This document shows positions 54,236 through 64,000 of a DNA stretch of 64,000 nucleotides, piece after piece. The notes under the pieces are model-generated. The model was not told where the DNA came from, searched no databases, and saw nothing but the letters and a program-made list of their open reading frames with translations. Position 1 is the stretch's first letter; each line of letters begins with the position of its first letter. Source of the stretch: Linyphia triangularis (Eukaryota > Arthropoda > Arachnida > Araneae > Linyphiidae); NCBI GenBank assembly GCA_963978545.1, contig OZ021727.1, forward strand, positions 49,924,487-49,988,486, given 5' to 3'. A program made the position numbers and the translations under genes.

Positions 54236-55690
54236 GCGACAGCCCTGGGTTGGCCCAAGCCTTCTCAAGAATTATTTTCTAGACCTCTCTTTTTTTTTTT
54301 TTTTTTTGCCATTAATCACTCTCAGAGTGGTGAAATCCATTTCTAGGCAGTCAACCCATCTGAGGTTGGGCTCTTGTTCCAGTGGGTTTGGCCAAAAATA
54401 TTTTCTGTGTTGAGCATTCTCTGTTCATTCTAATGTGACCAGCTCATTTAATTCTTTAGATTTTTATGTATTTGATAATGTTGGATTCCTTGAAGGCACG
54501 ATAAAGTTCTAAATTTGAGCGTCTGTGCCAAATGCCATCAACTTGTGCTCCTCCAAAAATAGCTCTTAGTATCCGCTACTCAAAGATATTAAGAACATTT
54601 TTATCTTTTTGTGTCATTATCCAAGTTTCTGATGAGTATGTGAGTATAACTCTGATTAAACATTTATAAACTAATATCTTGGTTTTCCTTTTAATTAAGT
54701 TTGATTTTAAATACTTTTTTTAATCCATAAAAGCATCTATTGACAGCATTGATTCTGTATTTATCTGTATTTCGGGTGTGATATTGTTATTAATGTTAAT
54801 CTCAAAGCCCTGATATGTAAAGCTATCAACTTAATAGCAACTAACTATCAACTTAATTTCAGAACCAGATACGTAAAGCTAAAAATGCCCGTTTCAGATC
54901 AGAAGGTGTTTTTGCAATAATGTCTATATAATTGGCAAATACAAAAATTTACACCAATTTGTAAAAAATGGTTCCTCTTGTGTTGATCTTTGAGTCACAA
55001 ATAACCTTCTCAAATGCTATGTTGAAGAGAAGGCATGCCAGTGCATCGCCATGTCTAACCCCATTTCTAATTTCCATTGGCTCTGAAAAATTGCCCTGAA
55101 TTTTAACTCTTTTGCATGGGTTTACTTAGCGTAAGAGAAGTGAGTCTTACAAACTTTTCTGGGATATTGAATTCTCGCATAACTTCAATGAGTAGTTTTC
55201 TATTTACACTATCATAAACAGTTTTGAAATCCACAAATAGATGGCGAGTTCCAATTCAAATTCTTTGGGTTTTTTCTAAAATCTGTCGGATGTTAAATAT
55301 TTGATCAGTTGTAGATCTTCCCTTCCTGAATCCACACTGATAGTCAACGACAATGTTTTCCACATATGGATAGAGTACTAAACAAAATGTTTGAAAATAT
55401 TTTATAAGCAGTACAGAGAAGACTAATTCCTCTGAAGTTTAAATATTCAAGAATGTCTCCTTTTTTGTGTATGAGATATACTATGCTAAATCTCCATTCC
55501 TGTGAAAGTGTCTCGTTGTCTCACACTGATAAAAGAAACATAGTATAATGTTTTCACCCCATCTGGTCCCGAGTTTTTGATGAATTCTGACGATATTAAG
55601 TCTGGGCCAGGGGCCTTGTTATTTTTAAAAAATTTCATTCCCTCTTCAACATCAATTAATGAGCAAGGTGAAATACTATCTTGATTAATG
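54236..55690 (-). pseudogene. Second LINE reverse transcriptase remnant
   Basis: On the minus strand, broken frames read in order: LNFRGISLLCTAYKIFSN, a frame-shifted Q-C-G-F-R-K-G block, HLFVDFKTVYDSVNRKLL, EVMREFNIPEKFVRL, then IDIIAKTPSDLKRAFLAL of the palm region, and at the end LRWVDCLEMDFTTL. Many stops and shifts. It is a different LINE from the plus-strand one (RT block order and wording differ). Confidence 0.82.
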
Positions 55691-55694
55691 TAAG

Positions 55695-55998
55695 GTGAGC
55701 CGAACTCTTCAGTTTGCTTACTATATATTTATGGCACTTTAAATACAAGCCATGTAACACTGAAACACTATAACAACAACATTTGAAAAACAGAAATATC
55801 CATATTTTTACATTTCTTTGAAATGTCATTATATATTGGGCATGAATAGACAAATGTTTTGATGCCAGGTGACTCAAAAGTCTGTAATTTATTTCAAAGT
55901 TTGCAGACTTAATAACTACTTTTGTGTGTTATGGTAGGCCAACTCTGAGTGAATAATGGTAGTTTAGAAACGTATGTTATTAAAATTATTTACGATTG
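55695..55998. other. No gene seen
   Basis: AT-rich stretch upstream of the second LINE. Confidence 0.45.
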
Positions 55999-56125
55999 TT
56001 AAGTATTTCCTCTTTAATCATAGCAAATCACTGGAATGTTAGGTGATTTGTTATGACACAAGGGGATCCTAGGAGGGTTGACCCCCCATAAACCCTCCCC
56101 TTGGTTCACGCCTGATATAACTAGC
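55999..56125. repeat. Dispersed repeat, inverted relative to 61,860-62,040
   Basis: GGGGATCCTAGGAGGGTTGA and CCTTGGTTCACGCCTG match, with divergence, the reverse complement of 61,866-61,925. Confidence 0.55.
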
Positions 56126-56642
56126 ACTTATACTACCATCATAAACATAAAGGTATCATAAATTCAATTGTTGATCAAAAAAAAATATTTAACTAATACT
56201 ATTAAGTTAGAAGTAGCAAAAATTGAAAAATGGAGCAATATAATTCCTTTGAATACACAAAAAGGCCAATTTAAATAAGTCATAATTTTGAAGCAGTTGA
56301 ATTCATGCAATAATTGGAAATTTTTAAACGATATTTAATTTACAAAAGGTTTTATAATTTAAAAAAACTAATTATATTCCTTATTTCTAATTTGTGCAAG
56401 TAATACTAAAATTAATAGTCGAGTCAAATTATAAAATACATTGCTTATCACCAAAATAACTCCATTTTGGTAACGAAATATCTCCAAAGTAACAAGATTT
56501 TTATAAGAATCGTTTATTTCCACATCAAAATTGGTGTTCAAATAAAGTAGTTTTAGAGTTTTTAGCAAATTGAAGTATAAATGATGAATTGGAGCAATTG
56601 ACAGGTGAGATGCAACACCCCTGTACCAATTATAAAAGAAAT
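56126..56642. other. No gene; MCCC2 intron
   Basis: AT-rich intronic DNA without recognisable repeats. Confidence 0.5.
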
Positions 56643-56650
56643 ATATTTAC

Positions 56651-56736
56651 CTCGCAGATGAATAATATGGATGTCCTTCTTCTTCAAACCTTTCAATAAT
56701 GGGTTGCTTAAGAGCTTTCTCCTCTTCATCAGTCCA
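56651..56736 (-). CDS. MCCC2: MCCC2, penultimate coding exon
   Basis: 86 bp encoding WTDEEEKALKQPIIERFEEE and GHPYYSSA plus the first two bases of an Arg codon. The P-I-x-x-x-F-E-E-E-G-x-P-Y-Y-S-S-A-R block is conserved in the carboxyltransferase beta subunit. Acceptor TTTCCTTAG and donor GTAAATAT flank it. Phase agrees with both neighbours. Confidence 0.95.
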
Positions 56737-56738
56737 CT

Positions 56739-57982
56739 AAGGAAATTTCATACAATTAATACAACGAATATATAAGCAAGATGCTGACAGTTAAAAGATT
56801 CTGTTGAATTTTGTAAACAAAAAGTTCTAAATACAAAAAGTAAATGTAGCATAAAATAAAAGACTAAAGGTAAAATTAGCCAATTTGAATTACAAGCAAA
56901 CAGATCCAAAAAATATATACTATCATCATTTCAATTCTAAAAAATAACAACCATAAGCAAAGCTTTATGCGCAGAAACTCAATATTTACAACTCGCTAAA
57001 CTTTCAAAACTAGAAATTTTAAAGATAATAAACTGACATGAAACCTTTGTGAATGTTTTTTATCAGAGTAATAGCCAGACATTTTTTTCGTGATGGGATA
57101 TGAAATTATAAGTATAGAAATTATAACATTCCTTTTTGTTATTAATGTCACATATGTTTAGTAATCAAGGTAACACATATTTTTACTATGTATGTTTAGA
57201 AATGTAAAAATATTTTAAATAAATTTATCATTTTAAACAAAAAAAAAATTCTTAAGTTTTGCATTCCAATAGCAAACAGAGAAATTTCGGGAGCAGATAT
57301 ATTCTCATATCCCTCCTCTGTCTATGCACCTGACAGTAATCAATTCTTTTCCTGCATCAATTCCTTTTCATTGGTATTTTAAAAATTAAAAAAATAGTTT
57401 ATGCATAGATCTGTAAAACATTTTTCAGCAAATAATAAATTAAAATTCCTTAGATATCATCAGAAAACATAAGCTGTAACAATACTCAATACATCTCTGT
57501 GAAAATTTTTATAAAATGTAATTTAGTAATTATAATAATAAACACTGCATTCAAAAGAATGATTCTCAAAGACTTCCCACAAACAAATTGGATTAACACT
57601 TTTTAGAGTTACCAATCATGATGAAAGATATCTTTATATACAACAAAGAAAGGGGCTAAATTATTCATTTCATTATAAGCACAATAAAACATTTATATTT
57701 TGTTCTACAAAATGAAGGAAAAATCATTTTCTAATGACAAAATAATTAAAAAATCATAAATTTTTTTATTTCTTCACAAAATACTAACATTCAAATTGAA
57801 CATAACACCTATAACTTAAAAAAAAAATTAAAGGATAAAATCACATAACAATCAATCATACCATTTTAAATGCATTAAAATAAACTATAAAGGTTGTTTG
57901 GAAAACAAAAAATTTTGTAATGCCTGTCAACGTAATTTTTAGCAACACAAATTTTGTCATTCATAGAATTAAAACAACTTAC
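56739..57982. other. MCCC2 intron, no inserted gene seen
   Basis: 1.2 kb AT-rich intron, donor GTAAGTTG at its right end. Confidence 0.75.
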
Positions 57983-58097
57983 ACTCTTTCCATCTCTTTT
58001 TTTCTGGTCTCTTGTAATCTGTGCAAGAACTCCAGCAGCCTGTTCCCCTCCCATCACTGAAATCCTTGCATTGGGCCACATGTAGAGAAATCGAGGC
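57983..58097 (-). CDS. MCCC2: MCCC2, internal coding exon
   Basis: 115 bp encoding [20 protein letters not shown] and [33 protein letters not shown] is a hallmark of propionyl-, acetyl- and methylcrotonoyl-CoA carboxyltransferase subunits. The next exons identify it as methylcrotonoyl-CoA carboxylase. Acceptor TTGTTTCAG. The exon that would encode the preceding Gly-rich block was not found up to 64,000, so the gene continues beyond the window. Confidence 0.95.
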
Positions 58098-58305
58098 CTG
58101 AAACAAGCAAATTAAATTGAATTTCACATTTTCTAGCACAAGACAGCTGTACCGGAACTTTGTTTCAATATGATCTAGACTACTGAGAGTTGTCCAAGTG
58201 TAAGTGCGGAAACACCTTCTAGGAGATCTTTCAAATGACGCTTAAACTCATTTGCATCTTGAATAGGAGAAACCCCGGCCAACTGCCAGTAAACAGCCTG
58301 ACCAT
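58098..58305. other. MCCC2 intron; old sequence split by a hAT insertion
   Basis: The stretch 58,170-58,305 and its continuation at 60,746-60,800 formed one sequence before the insertion. A broken minus-strand frame is visible but no family is recognised. Confidence 0.45.
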
Positions 58306-60737
58306 TAGGGTGGTTCAAAAAACTTTTTTTTCAGCTACAAACCAAGACACCCCCTATTTTTTTTACATTTACCCATAGTATTATTCTCCTAAAATTTTAG
58401 CTTCCTACTCCTATAAGAAGACGGCGCTCAATGACCATTCCTTTTTGTACTTTTTTGTAATTTCGCATAATTTTCGAGTTTTATGCTGATACGAACGCAT
58501 GGCTACATTTTTACAAAAAAAAAGTTTTTATGGGTTTTAAATACATGTAATATAGTTTGGCAACAGTTATCTACTGTATCTGGCAACATCCATATTATCA
58601 AAAACAACGTATGATCGTGAAGCATTTCGTTTGATTGTTCCAGTAGTCGCAGCTTTGGGGCATGTTCCTCGAGCATTTCCTCTTTAAAGAGGGGTCAAAA
58701 ATCGAAACCTAGAAAAGAATACGCTGATTTAAGCAATGGATAAATTCAAATCTGACTGTCCTGTAGCCCTTCATTGGAACGGCAAATTTCTGCTAAAATC
58801 TTTTGGATTAAGAAAGATTGACCGTTTGTCTCTATGTTTCGAGAGATGGTATTGAAAAACTTCTTAGTGTCTCAAAGTTGAGTGGTGGAAGAACAGCGAA
58901 ATATATTTCCAAAAACTGTTTTTATGCTAGACAATGGCAAGTTGAGGATTAAATTTGGACAAAGTTTTGATACTACAAGTATGACTACTGCTTGTGTATA
59001 AGAGGCATGCATTAATTTGGAGAAAAAATCGAACGTGAACTATTGTGGCTAGCCTGTTGACACCATGTCATGTAATTAATATTGGCAAAGTTATTTTAGT
59101 TGTGCTATGGACCATCATGTTTCACAGAGGTTTCTCTTCAACAGATTTAAAGCCGTTTGAAAAAGAATTGCACAAACAAACTTTCAGGATTTAGAACTGA
59201 AAAAAGACGTTAAAAAGTTTAAACTTTCAACTGTAGCCTTTCTTTCATCTGTGTATAAATCTATAATAATTAGAGATGATTATAAAGAAGTAATCGAGTT
59301 GAAAGTAATCGTTTTGGGCAATATACCAGAGAAAATCAATTGCAGAGTAGTTTCATCAATTCATTACACACAGTGGATAGCTAAACTCCTGTACATTTTT
59401 AAATCCTTCTATTCAGAGACCAGCAAGAGGGTTTCCGTATAACTAATAGAGAAGAAATGCAGCTCCAGCTATTTGTACAGTTCAATGCTTTTTTTGTACA
59501 GTAAAAACATGGATAGAAGCCCCACTTGCTTCTGGTGGTGACCTGAACTTGTGGAAAAATGTTAAAAAGTATAAGATAATGGATTTTAAAATTGGAATCG
59601 CCGCTGGAAAAGCTTATGTGGTATCTTACAAATGAATTGGTTGGTTAAACCATATTTTCACTTAAAATTACAGCAAAGGAAAAATTAAAAAGTATTTCAG
59701 ATATGAATAACACAAAAGATTCCAGAAATATAAAAAGGTGCGAGCTATAAAAATGTTGAAAGATAACGCCAGTCTTTGAGAATTTGTAACAAAAAGAACT
59801 CTTGATATTTACTTTTTACTTAAAAAAAGAACTCTTGATATGGTAATTTTTCAATGTTTCGTTATCGAACATGTCTCTACAATGACAGTGGGTTACGATA
59901 ATCTGAATGGCACCATCTACAGGATTTATGTTGTTTACAATTTCCATACCCAACCCATATTTTTTAGATGTTATTAACTATTCATTCGATTGATTTCAAT
60001 TGGATGTTGTTCTTGGTAGGAGATTGAGTGTCGTTTGAAAATTTTCATTAAGTACAGCTATACATTTAGAAACTTTGAATAGAGCTGAAAGTTAGAAACT
60101 ATTTATACTTGCTAGTCCACTATTTATTGAGTGATAATTTTATGATTTGAAATTATATTTTTGTATTTAGATAATTTCCGATCGACCATCTTCGGCTTAC
60201 AAAAAATGTAGCCAAGTGGTAGTGTAATGCTTGGTTAAATGATGAAATAAACACCACTACTGATCTACATAACACCACACTAATTATTCATTTCGTATTT
60301 TGGTGTATTAATAGCTTATTTTGAATGCTTTTTAGGATTTTATACCGCCTAATTTATAGGGGCAATATTATCAGAATTTAAAAAGATAATGGAGTAGCAC
60401 AGGGGATTAACGAGCGTTTGTGAGCGGGGGTAGAGCCCTCTACAGTTTAATTATTTCATAAACTTTTACTAACTTATTTAAAAAAATTTAATTATGGTAT
60501 AAATAAAAACTTTCTTTAAGAAATTTGCTTTCAATTTTACTTATTACCAAATCCACTACAAATACCCAAAAACGCACAAAATACGAAATTTTACTGTTCA
60601 TTGAGCGCCATCTTTTAATTGGAGTAGGATTCTGAAATTTTGCTAGAACATTTGTATGGGTAGATGTAAAAAAATGAGGGCGTGTCTTGGTCTCTAGGTA
60701 TAAAAAAATTTTACCCATATATTTTTGAACCACCCTA
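58306..60737 (+). mobile_element. hAT-type DNA transposon with decayed transposase
   Basis: Terminal inverted repeats TAGGGTGGTTCAAAAA and TTTTTGAACCACCCTA, with an exact 8 bp target duplication CTGACCAT (58298-58305 and 60738-60745). The 8 bp duplication and the TAGGG start fit hAT. The interior contains the remains of a plus-strand protein at about 58,600-59,760. Confidence 0.85.
58600..59770 (+). pseudogene. Transposase-like pseudogene of the hAT-type element
   Basis: Broken frames spell ALHWNGKFL, GLRKIDRLSL, KLSGGRTAK, a degenerate FDTTS, DHHVSQRFLFNRF (from CRHH-like), then IIIRDDYKEVIELKVIVLG and SIHYTQWIAKLLYIF. These correspond in order to a protein family common in arthropod and cnidarian genomes and usually annotated as uncharacterised (W-D-G-K, FDTTASN, CRHH, RDDYRELLEL, HHARWMAK). 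Many stops and shifts. Placement as the transposase of this element rests on position and the family's repetitive nature. Confidence 0.6.
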
Positions 60738-60745
60738 CTGACCAT

Positions 60746-61184
60746 AAACTGGAGATTACCTGTCACAACTACTGAACTGCTCATCTTTTAAATCAGAGAT
60801 TGCAGAGAAAAAACAAAAACAGATATTAATCACTTTCTAGTCAAACATTTGTGCCTGAGCCATGAAGTTGATCAACAGAATTAAAAGATAAAGCAATGGT
60901 GTAAACTTTTTAAGTTCAACTTCATTGTAAAAAATTTGCATCTAAAATATAACTACATTTATTTACAAAGTAAAAGGATACTGGTGATAAATCAATTGAG
61001 TGCAAAACTAACTACTAGTTAATTCTATATGTTCAGAAGTTTCAAACAACCATAGAAGAAAGTTACTCTGCCAACGCAGTCCCAATTTCTAATTGGTTCG
61101 TGGTATTTGATTTTTCAGTAGGGCAGTAGTAACAATTGAGCAATATTATACAAAGCACCGTAGCACCATTTGAACAATGACAAG
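60746..61184. other. MCCC2 intron, no gene seen
   Basis: Continuation of the pre-insertion sequence, then AT-rich DNA up to the next transposon. Confidence 0.5.
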
Positions 61185-61859
61185 CAGGGGTGTAGTGGAA
61201 CGGGAAAGCATGGGGAACAGTGATCATTTACCTTTTTGGAAGGAGGAACAGCGTTCCCTCACCTAAACATTTTTTAAAATTAAATTGTGGGTTATTTTTT
61301 GGTTTTTTCTTTCTTTACACAGCATTTAACGGAAAGTCAAGTAAGTAAATGAAATAGTTCTTTTGTGAACAATGCTTTTGTTTTCAATCCACAACTTCAG
61401 AGCTGAGCAGGCAAGTTCAAATATTTGCAAAACACTTGAAAAAGGCACAGCAACATGCAGATGGCCATTCCATCTTGCATAAACAATCCGACACATACAT
61501 TAGAACCCTCCTCCTCTGATCTTTTTTAAACTCTAGTGATTTTGATGGCAGTATCACATAAATTTTGCAGTTAGCTTTCTCCTCTGATTCATACCCACTT
61601 TTGACGATCATTACCGTCACCACTGTTGAAATGACAAACCGAACTGGATAAGATTAAAAAACCAGGAATGTCCCAAAATAATCATACGTCTGGCAAGTGA
61701 TGGGTCTACATTTGGTTATCCCTCTTAAAATTAGAGATGATTGGGATGCTACACAAATTAATGTTTTATCAAGAAATTTAAAATAGACTGATGGATTTTA
61801 ACTTTCCAATTGATATTCTTCTAGTTGTTAATTTCATTTTAATTAATGGAGCGCATTTT

Positions 61860-62040
61860 GTCTATCAAGCAGGCGCACAACCAGGGGAAGGGATTTTAGG
61901 GTCAGAACACCCTAGGATCCCTAACATCCCGGTATTTTGTAATGATTGAATAAGAAACTCTCTGCAATCGTAAATAATTTCAAAATAATACTTTTTAATC
62001 TACCATTATTCAGACAGAGTTTGCTTACCGTATCACAATA
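61860..62040. repeat. Dispersed repeat, inverted copy of 55,999-56,125
   Basis: CAGGCGCACAACCAGGGGAA and CACCCTAGGATCC correspond inverted to the copy at 56 kb. Confidence 0.55.
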
Positions 62041-62192
62041 AAGTAGCTAAACATCCAAGAACTTGGAAATAAATAATGGATTTGTGAATCTCCAACCTTC
62101 TTAAGCAATATTTTTTGTCTACTTAAGTTCAATATAAAGTGTTGTTTAAAAGAAATGTAAAACCATGTATATTTCAAATATAGTTATAATTG

Positions 62193-62373
62193 GTTGGTTG
62201 TATTCAGATTACCTGGCGCTGTCAGCAACACGAGGGCTATAATGCGCCGAAACATTCGTCATTAGACAAGCCAACATACATTTACAAACACCCATGCCTA
62301 ACACGGGGGACTCGAACCTGCAACCTCGCAGTCTAGAAGCTAGCACGCTAACCACTATACCATTTTGGTCGGC
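62193..62373 (-). mobile_element. tRNA-derived SINE, copy 2
   Basis: On the minus strand, the A box TGGTATAGTGGTTAGCG and the B box GGTTCGAGTCC match pol III promoter consensus. The 3' tail is CAACCAACC. A 12 bp target duplication TAGTTATAATTG lies at 62181-62192 and 62374-62385. Confidence 0.92.
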
Positions 62374-63490
62374 TAGTTATAATTGATTTAAGGTATTGCT
62401 GATATATGCCCTTGAATTTAAAGGGCCAAAAATATATAGTAAAATCAGCCTGATATTGGTGTTTGTTCGTTAACCTAAAATAGTATTCTTTCTGTAATTG
62501 AATTTAAATAAACGAAAAAATTTCCTATTAAATTATAATCTAGAAAATATGGATAGTATGGGATCTGTATAAAATGTTGTCCCATGTTAGATTGTTTTGT
62601 ACAACTTGAAAACTGAACAAAAACTATTTTAATATTTTGTCATAATGTAGGTGACAGTTTAAGAAACTGCAAAAATATGGATGACATGTGACAAATATGG
62701 GAGGAGAAAGCTTTGCATGAAAATTGTTTTTATTCAGAGAAATACTGGAACAAACTTAGTTAAAACCCTTCCAACAAAAATTTTCTGGTTGTGCCACTAC
62801 TATCAAAAAAGAAAAACTTCTCTACATCTTCATTTCGAGAGGCAGAAAAACCATAAAACTCTCAATTGACATCTGTAACAATCGCAAGCTTTTTAATTCA
62901 TTTAGAAAACAGATTTCGAGAAGCTACAGAATCTGGGAATTTATCCGAATTGCATGTAAAGGCATCTCTGAAATTCTGGAAGTCAAATGATTATGTTAAA
63001 TCTAGGCTCCGAAAACACTGATCAAATGTGATTGAATAGAAACTCGATCTCTTATGGAAATTTTTCTAAACAAAAATTGTTAAGAAAATCATGTAAATAA
63101 TCTGTTTAAAATGTATTGCAAGTAATCTGTTTAAAAATTGATCTGTAATTATCTGTAAAAAATCTGTTTAAAAATTTGTGGTAGTAATGTGTCTTATAAT
63201 CCATTTATAAAGTGTTAAATAATCTATTAAAATGAGTTGTGCAAAGCAAATTGTTTAAAAATCCATATAGCTTAATAGTTTAAAAAAATTATTTAAATTA
63301 AAAATGTCTAAACATAAATGTTTTTCTTTTAAATTTTTGAGGTTTCCATAATCTGTTTTGAGATCATTAAAGTAGTATTAATAAAGTTATTTATTCTTAA
63401 TTGTTCCCCCTCACAGAAAAAAAAGTATACGTTTATTGTAGTGGCGCGACATAGTGTTCACACACCTTTTTATTTTACACTACACCACTG

Positions 63491-64000
63491 ATGACAAGCA
63501 ATGTAAAATTCAAGGTAAGAACTATTTTATGCAGCTTTTAAAGGGGAACTATTCCCGAGAGAACCCTGAAAACACCTACCTGGTAGGGATGAGCCATATT
63601 TTAATAACAGTTAAAAGTTATTGATACTTAAACTCACGCGAACTAACAGTTACCTAATTTTCTAAGTAACAGTTATTCATTTATTATAAATGCAATAGAT
63701 GGCGCTAGTATGTCCATATATTTCTGTTATTGAAGATCATAATATCAGAATCACGAAATAAAAATATATTTTTCCAATAACGGTGATTCGGAAAAATATA
63801 TTTTTCTAATAACGGTGAACGGAAAAATATATTTTTTTATCGTGATTCTGATATTAGGATCCTGGTCGTTATTCCTGGAATAACTAACTGTATCCATCGA
63901 AATAACTTGTCTGAATGGATTAACGTGTCCGATTGGTATCAGTTGATATTGACATAATTTTCAATAAAAGTAGATATAATTGTTATAAGATATTGACAGA
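63491..64000. other. No gene; small foldback with 30 bp tandem units
   Basis: TAGGGATGAGCCATATTTTA near 63,587 and AATAACAGTTAAAAGTTAT resemble the end of a hAT-type MITE. At 63,735-63,862, GATCATAATATCAGAATCAC pairs inverted with GTGATTCTGATATTAGGATC. Between them AATAACGGTGA plus GGAAAAATATATTTTT is repeated with a ~30 bp period. Confidence 0.6.

Larger units (their letters stand above)
61185..63490. mobile_element. Non-autonomous hAT element
   Basis: Ends CAGGGGTGTAGTGGA and TACACTACACCACTG are inverted. An exact 8 bp target duplication ATGACAAG flanks it (61177-61184 and 63491-63498). No transposase is seen; it contains a SINE (62,193-62,373) and a dispersed repeat at 61,860-62,040. Confidence 0.88.

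Noticed and set aside
60746..60800. Upstream MCCC2 exon
   Set aside because: The translated minus strand does not give the Gly-rich block expected before the exon at 57,983-58,097, and the sequence is continuous with 58,170-58,305 across a transposon insertion.
62310..62373. Functional tRNA gene (minus strand)
   Set aside because: Good A and B boxes, but the unit is 181 bp with a 12 bp target duplication, so it is a SINE.

Overview
The window is AT-rich eukaryotic DNA from an animal, probably an arthropod and possibly a chelicerate (the lineage is inference). Evidence for a eukaryote is GT-AG introns, tRNA-derived SINEs, LINE, BEL/Pao, Ty3/Gypsy and Copia retrotransposons, hAT and pogo-type DNA transposons, and three recognisable exons of one host gene. 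I see no bacterial operons, rRNA or CRISPR.

Bases 1-10,900 hold the most unusual structure. A near-perfect 6.48 kb palindrome has two arms of 3,188 bp (1-3188 and 3293-6480) around a 104 bp spacer. Each arm carries the promoter, a 5' UTR intron and the first exons of a gene for a C2H2 zinc-finger plus protein-primed family B DNA polymerase. The right-hand gene is complete: seven coding exons with all polymerase motifs, ending at 9107. The left-hand copy points the other way and runs off the window. About 0.9 kb past the stop codon lies a ~154 bp tandem array rich in the octamer TGACGTCA.

Bases 10,900-29,000 are a repeat graveyard. They contain a primer-site remnant of an LTR element (10,914), a decayed gene fragment (13.4-13.8 kb), and a BEL/Pao retrotransposon (13,878-22,806). 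The gag of the BEL element is interrupted by two adjacent hAT-like elements, and its gag-to-RT region is deleted. A SINE, several tandem duplications and a foldback element follow, and there is one candidate coding exon at 28,154.

Bases 29,010-34,832 are a minus-strand Ty3/Gypsy element with identical 232 bp LTRs, a 4 bp target duplication, and integrase placed before reverse transcriptase (Gmr1-like order). Two internal deletions removed most of RT and RNase H. From 35 to 42.6 kb there are foldback and minisatellite elements, and a weak candidate for a small minus-strand spliced transcript starting near 42.19 kb.

From 45.8 kb to the right edge the window covers the 3' part of the host gene MCCC2 (methylcrotonoyl-CoA carboxylase beta subunit, minus strand), with exons at 57,983-58,097, 56,651-56,736 and 45,910-46,027. 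Its last intron (10.6 kb) holds a nested stack: a LINE broken by a dimeric SINE and by a truncated Copia element, then a pogo-type element, then a second LINE on the other strand. The upstream intron holds two hAT-type elements with clear 8 bp target duplications, one of which contains a SINE with a 12 bp target duplication.
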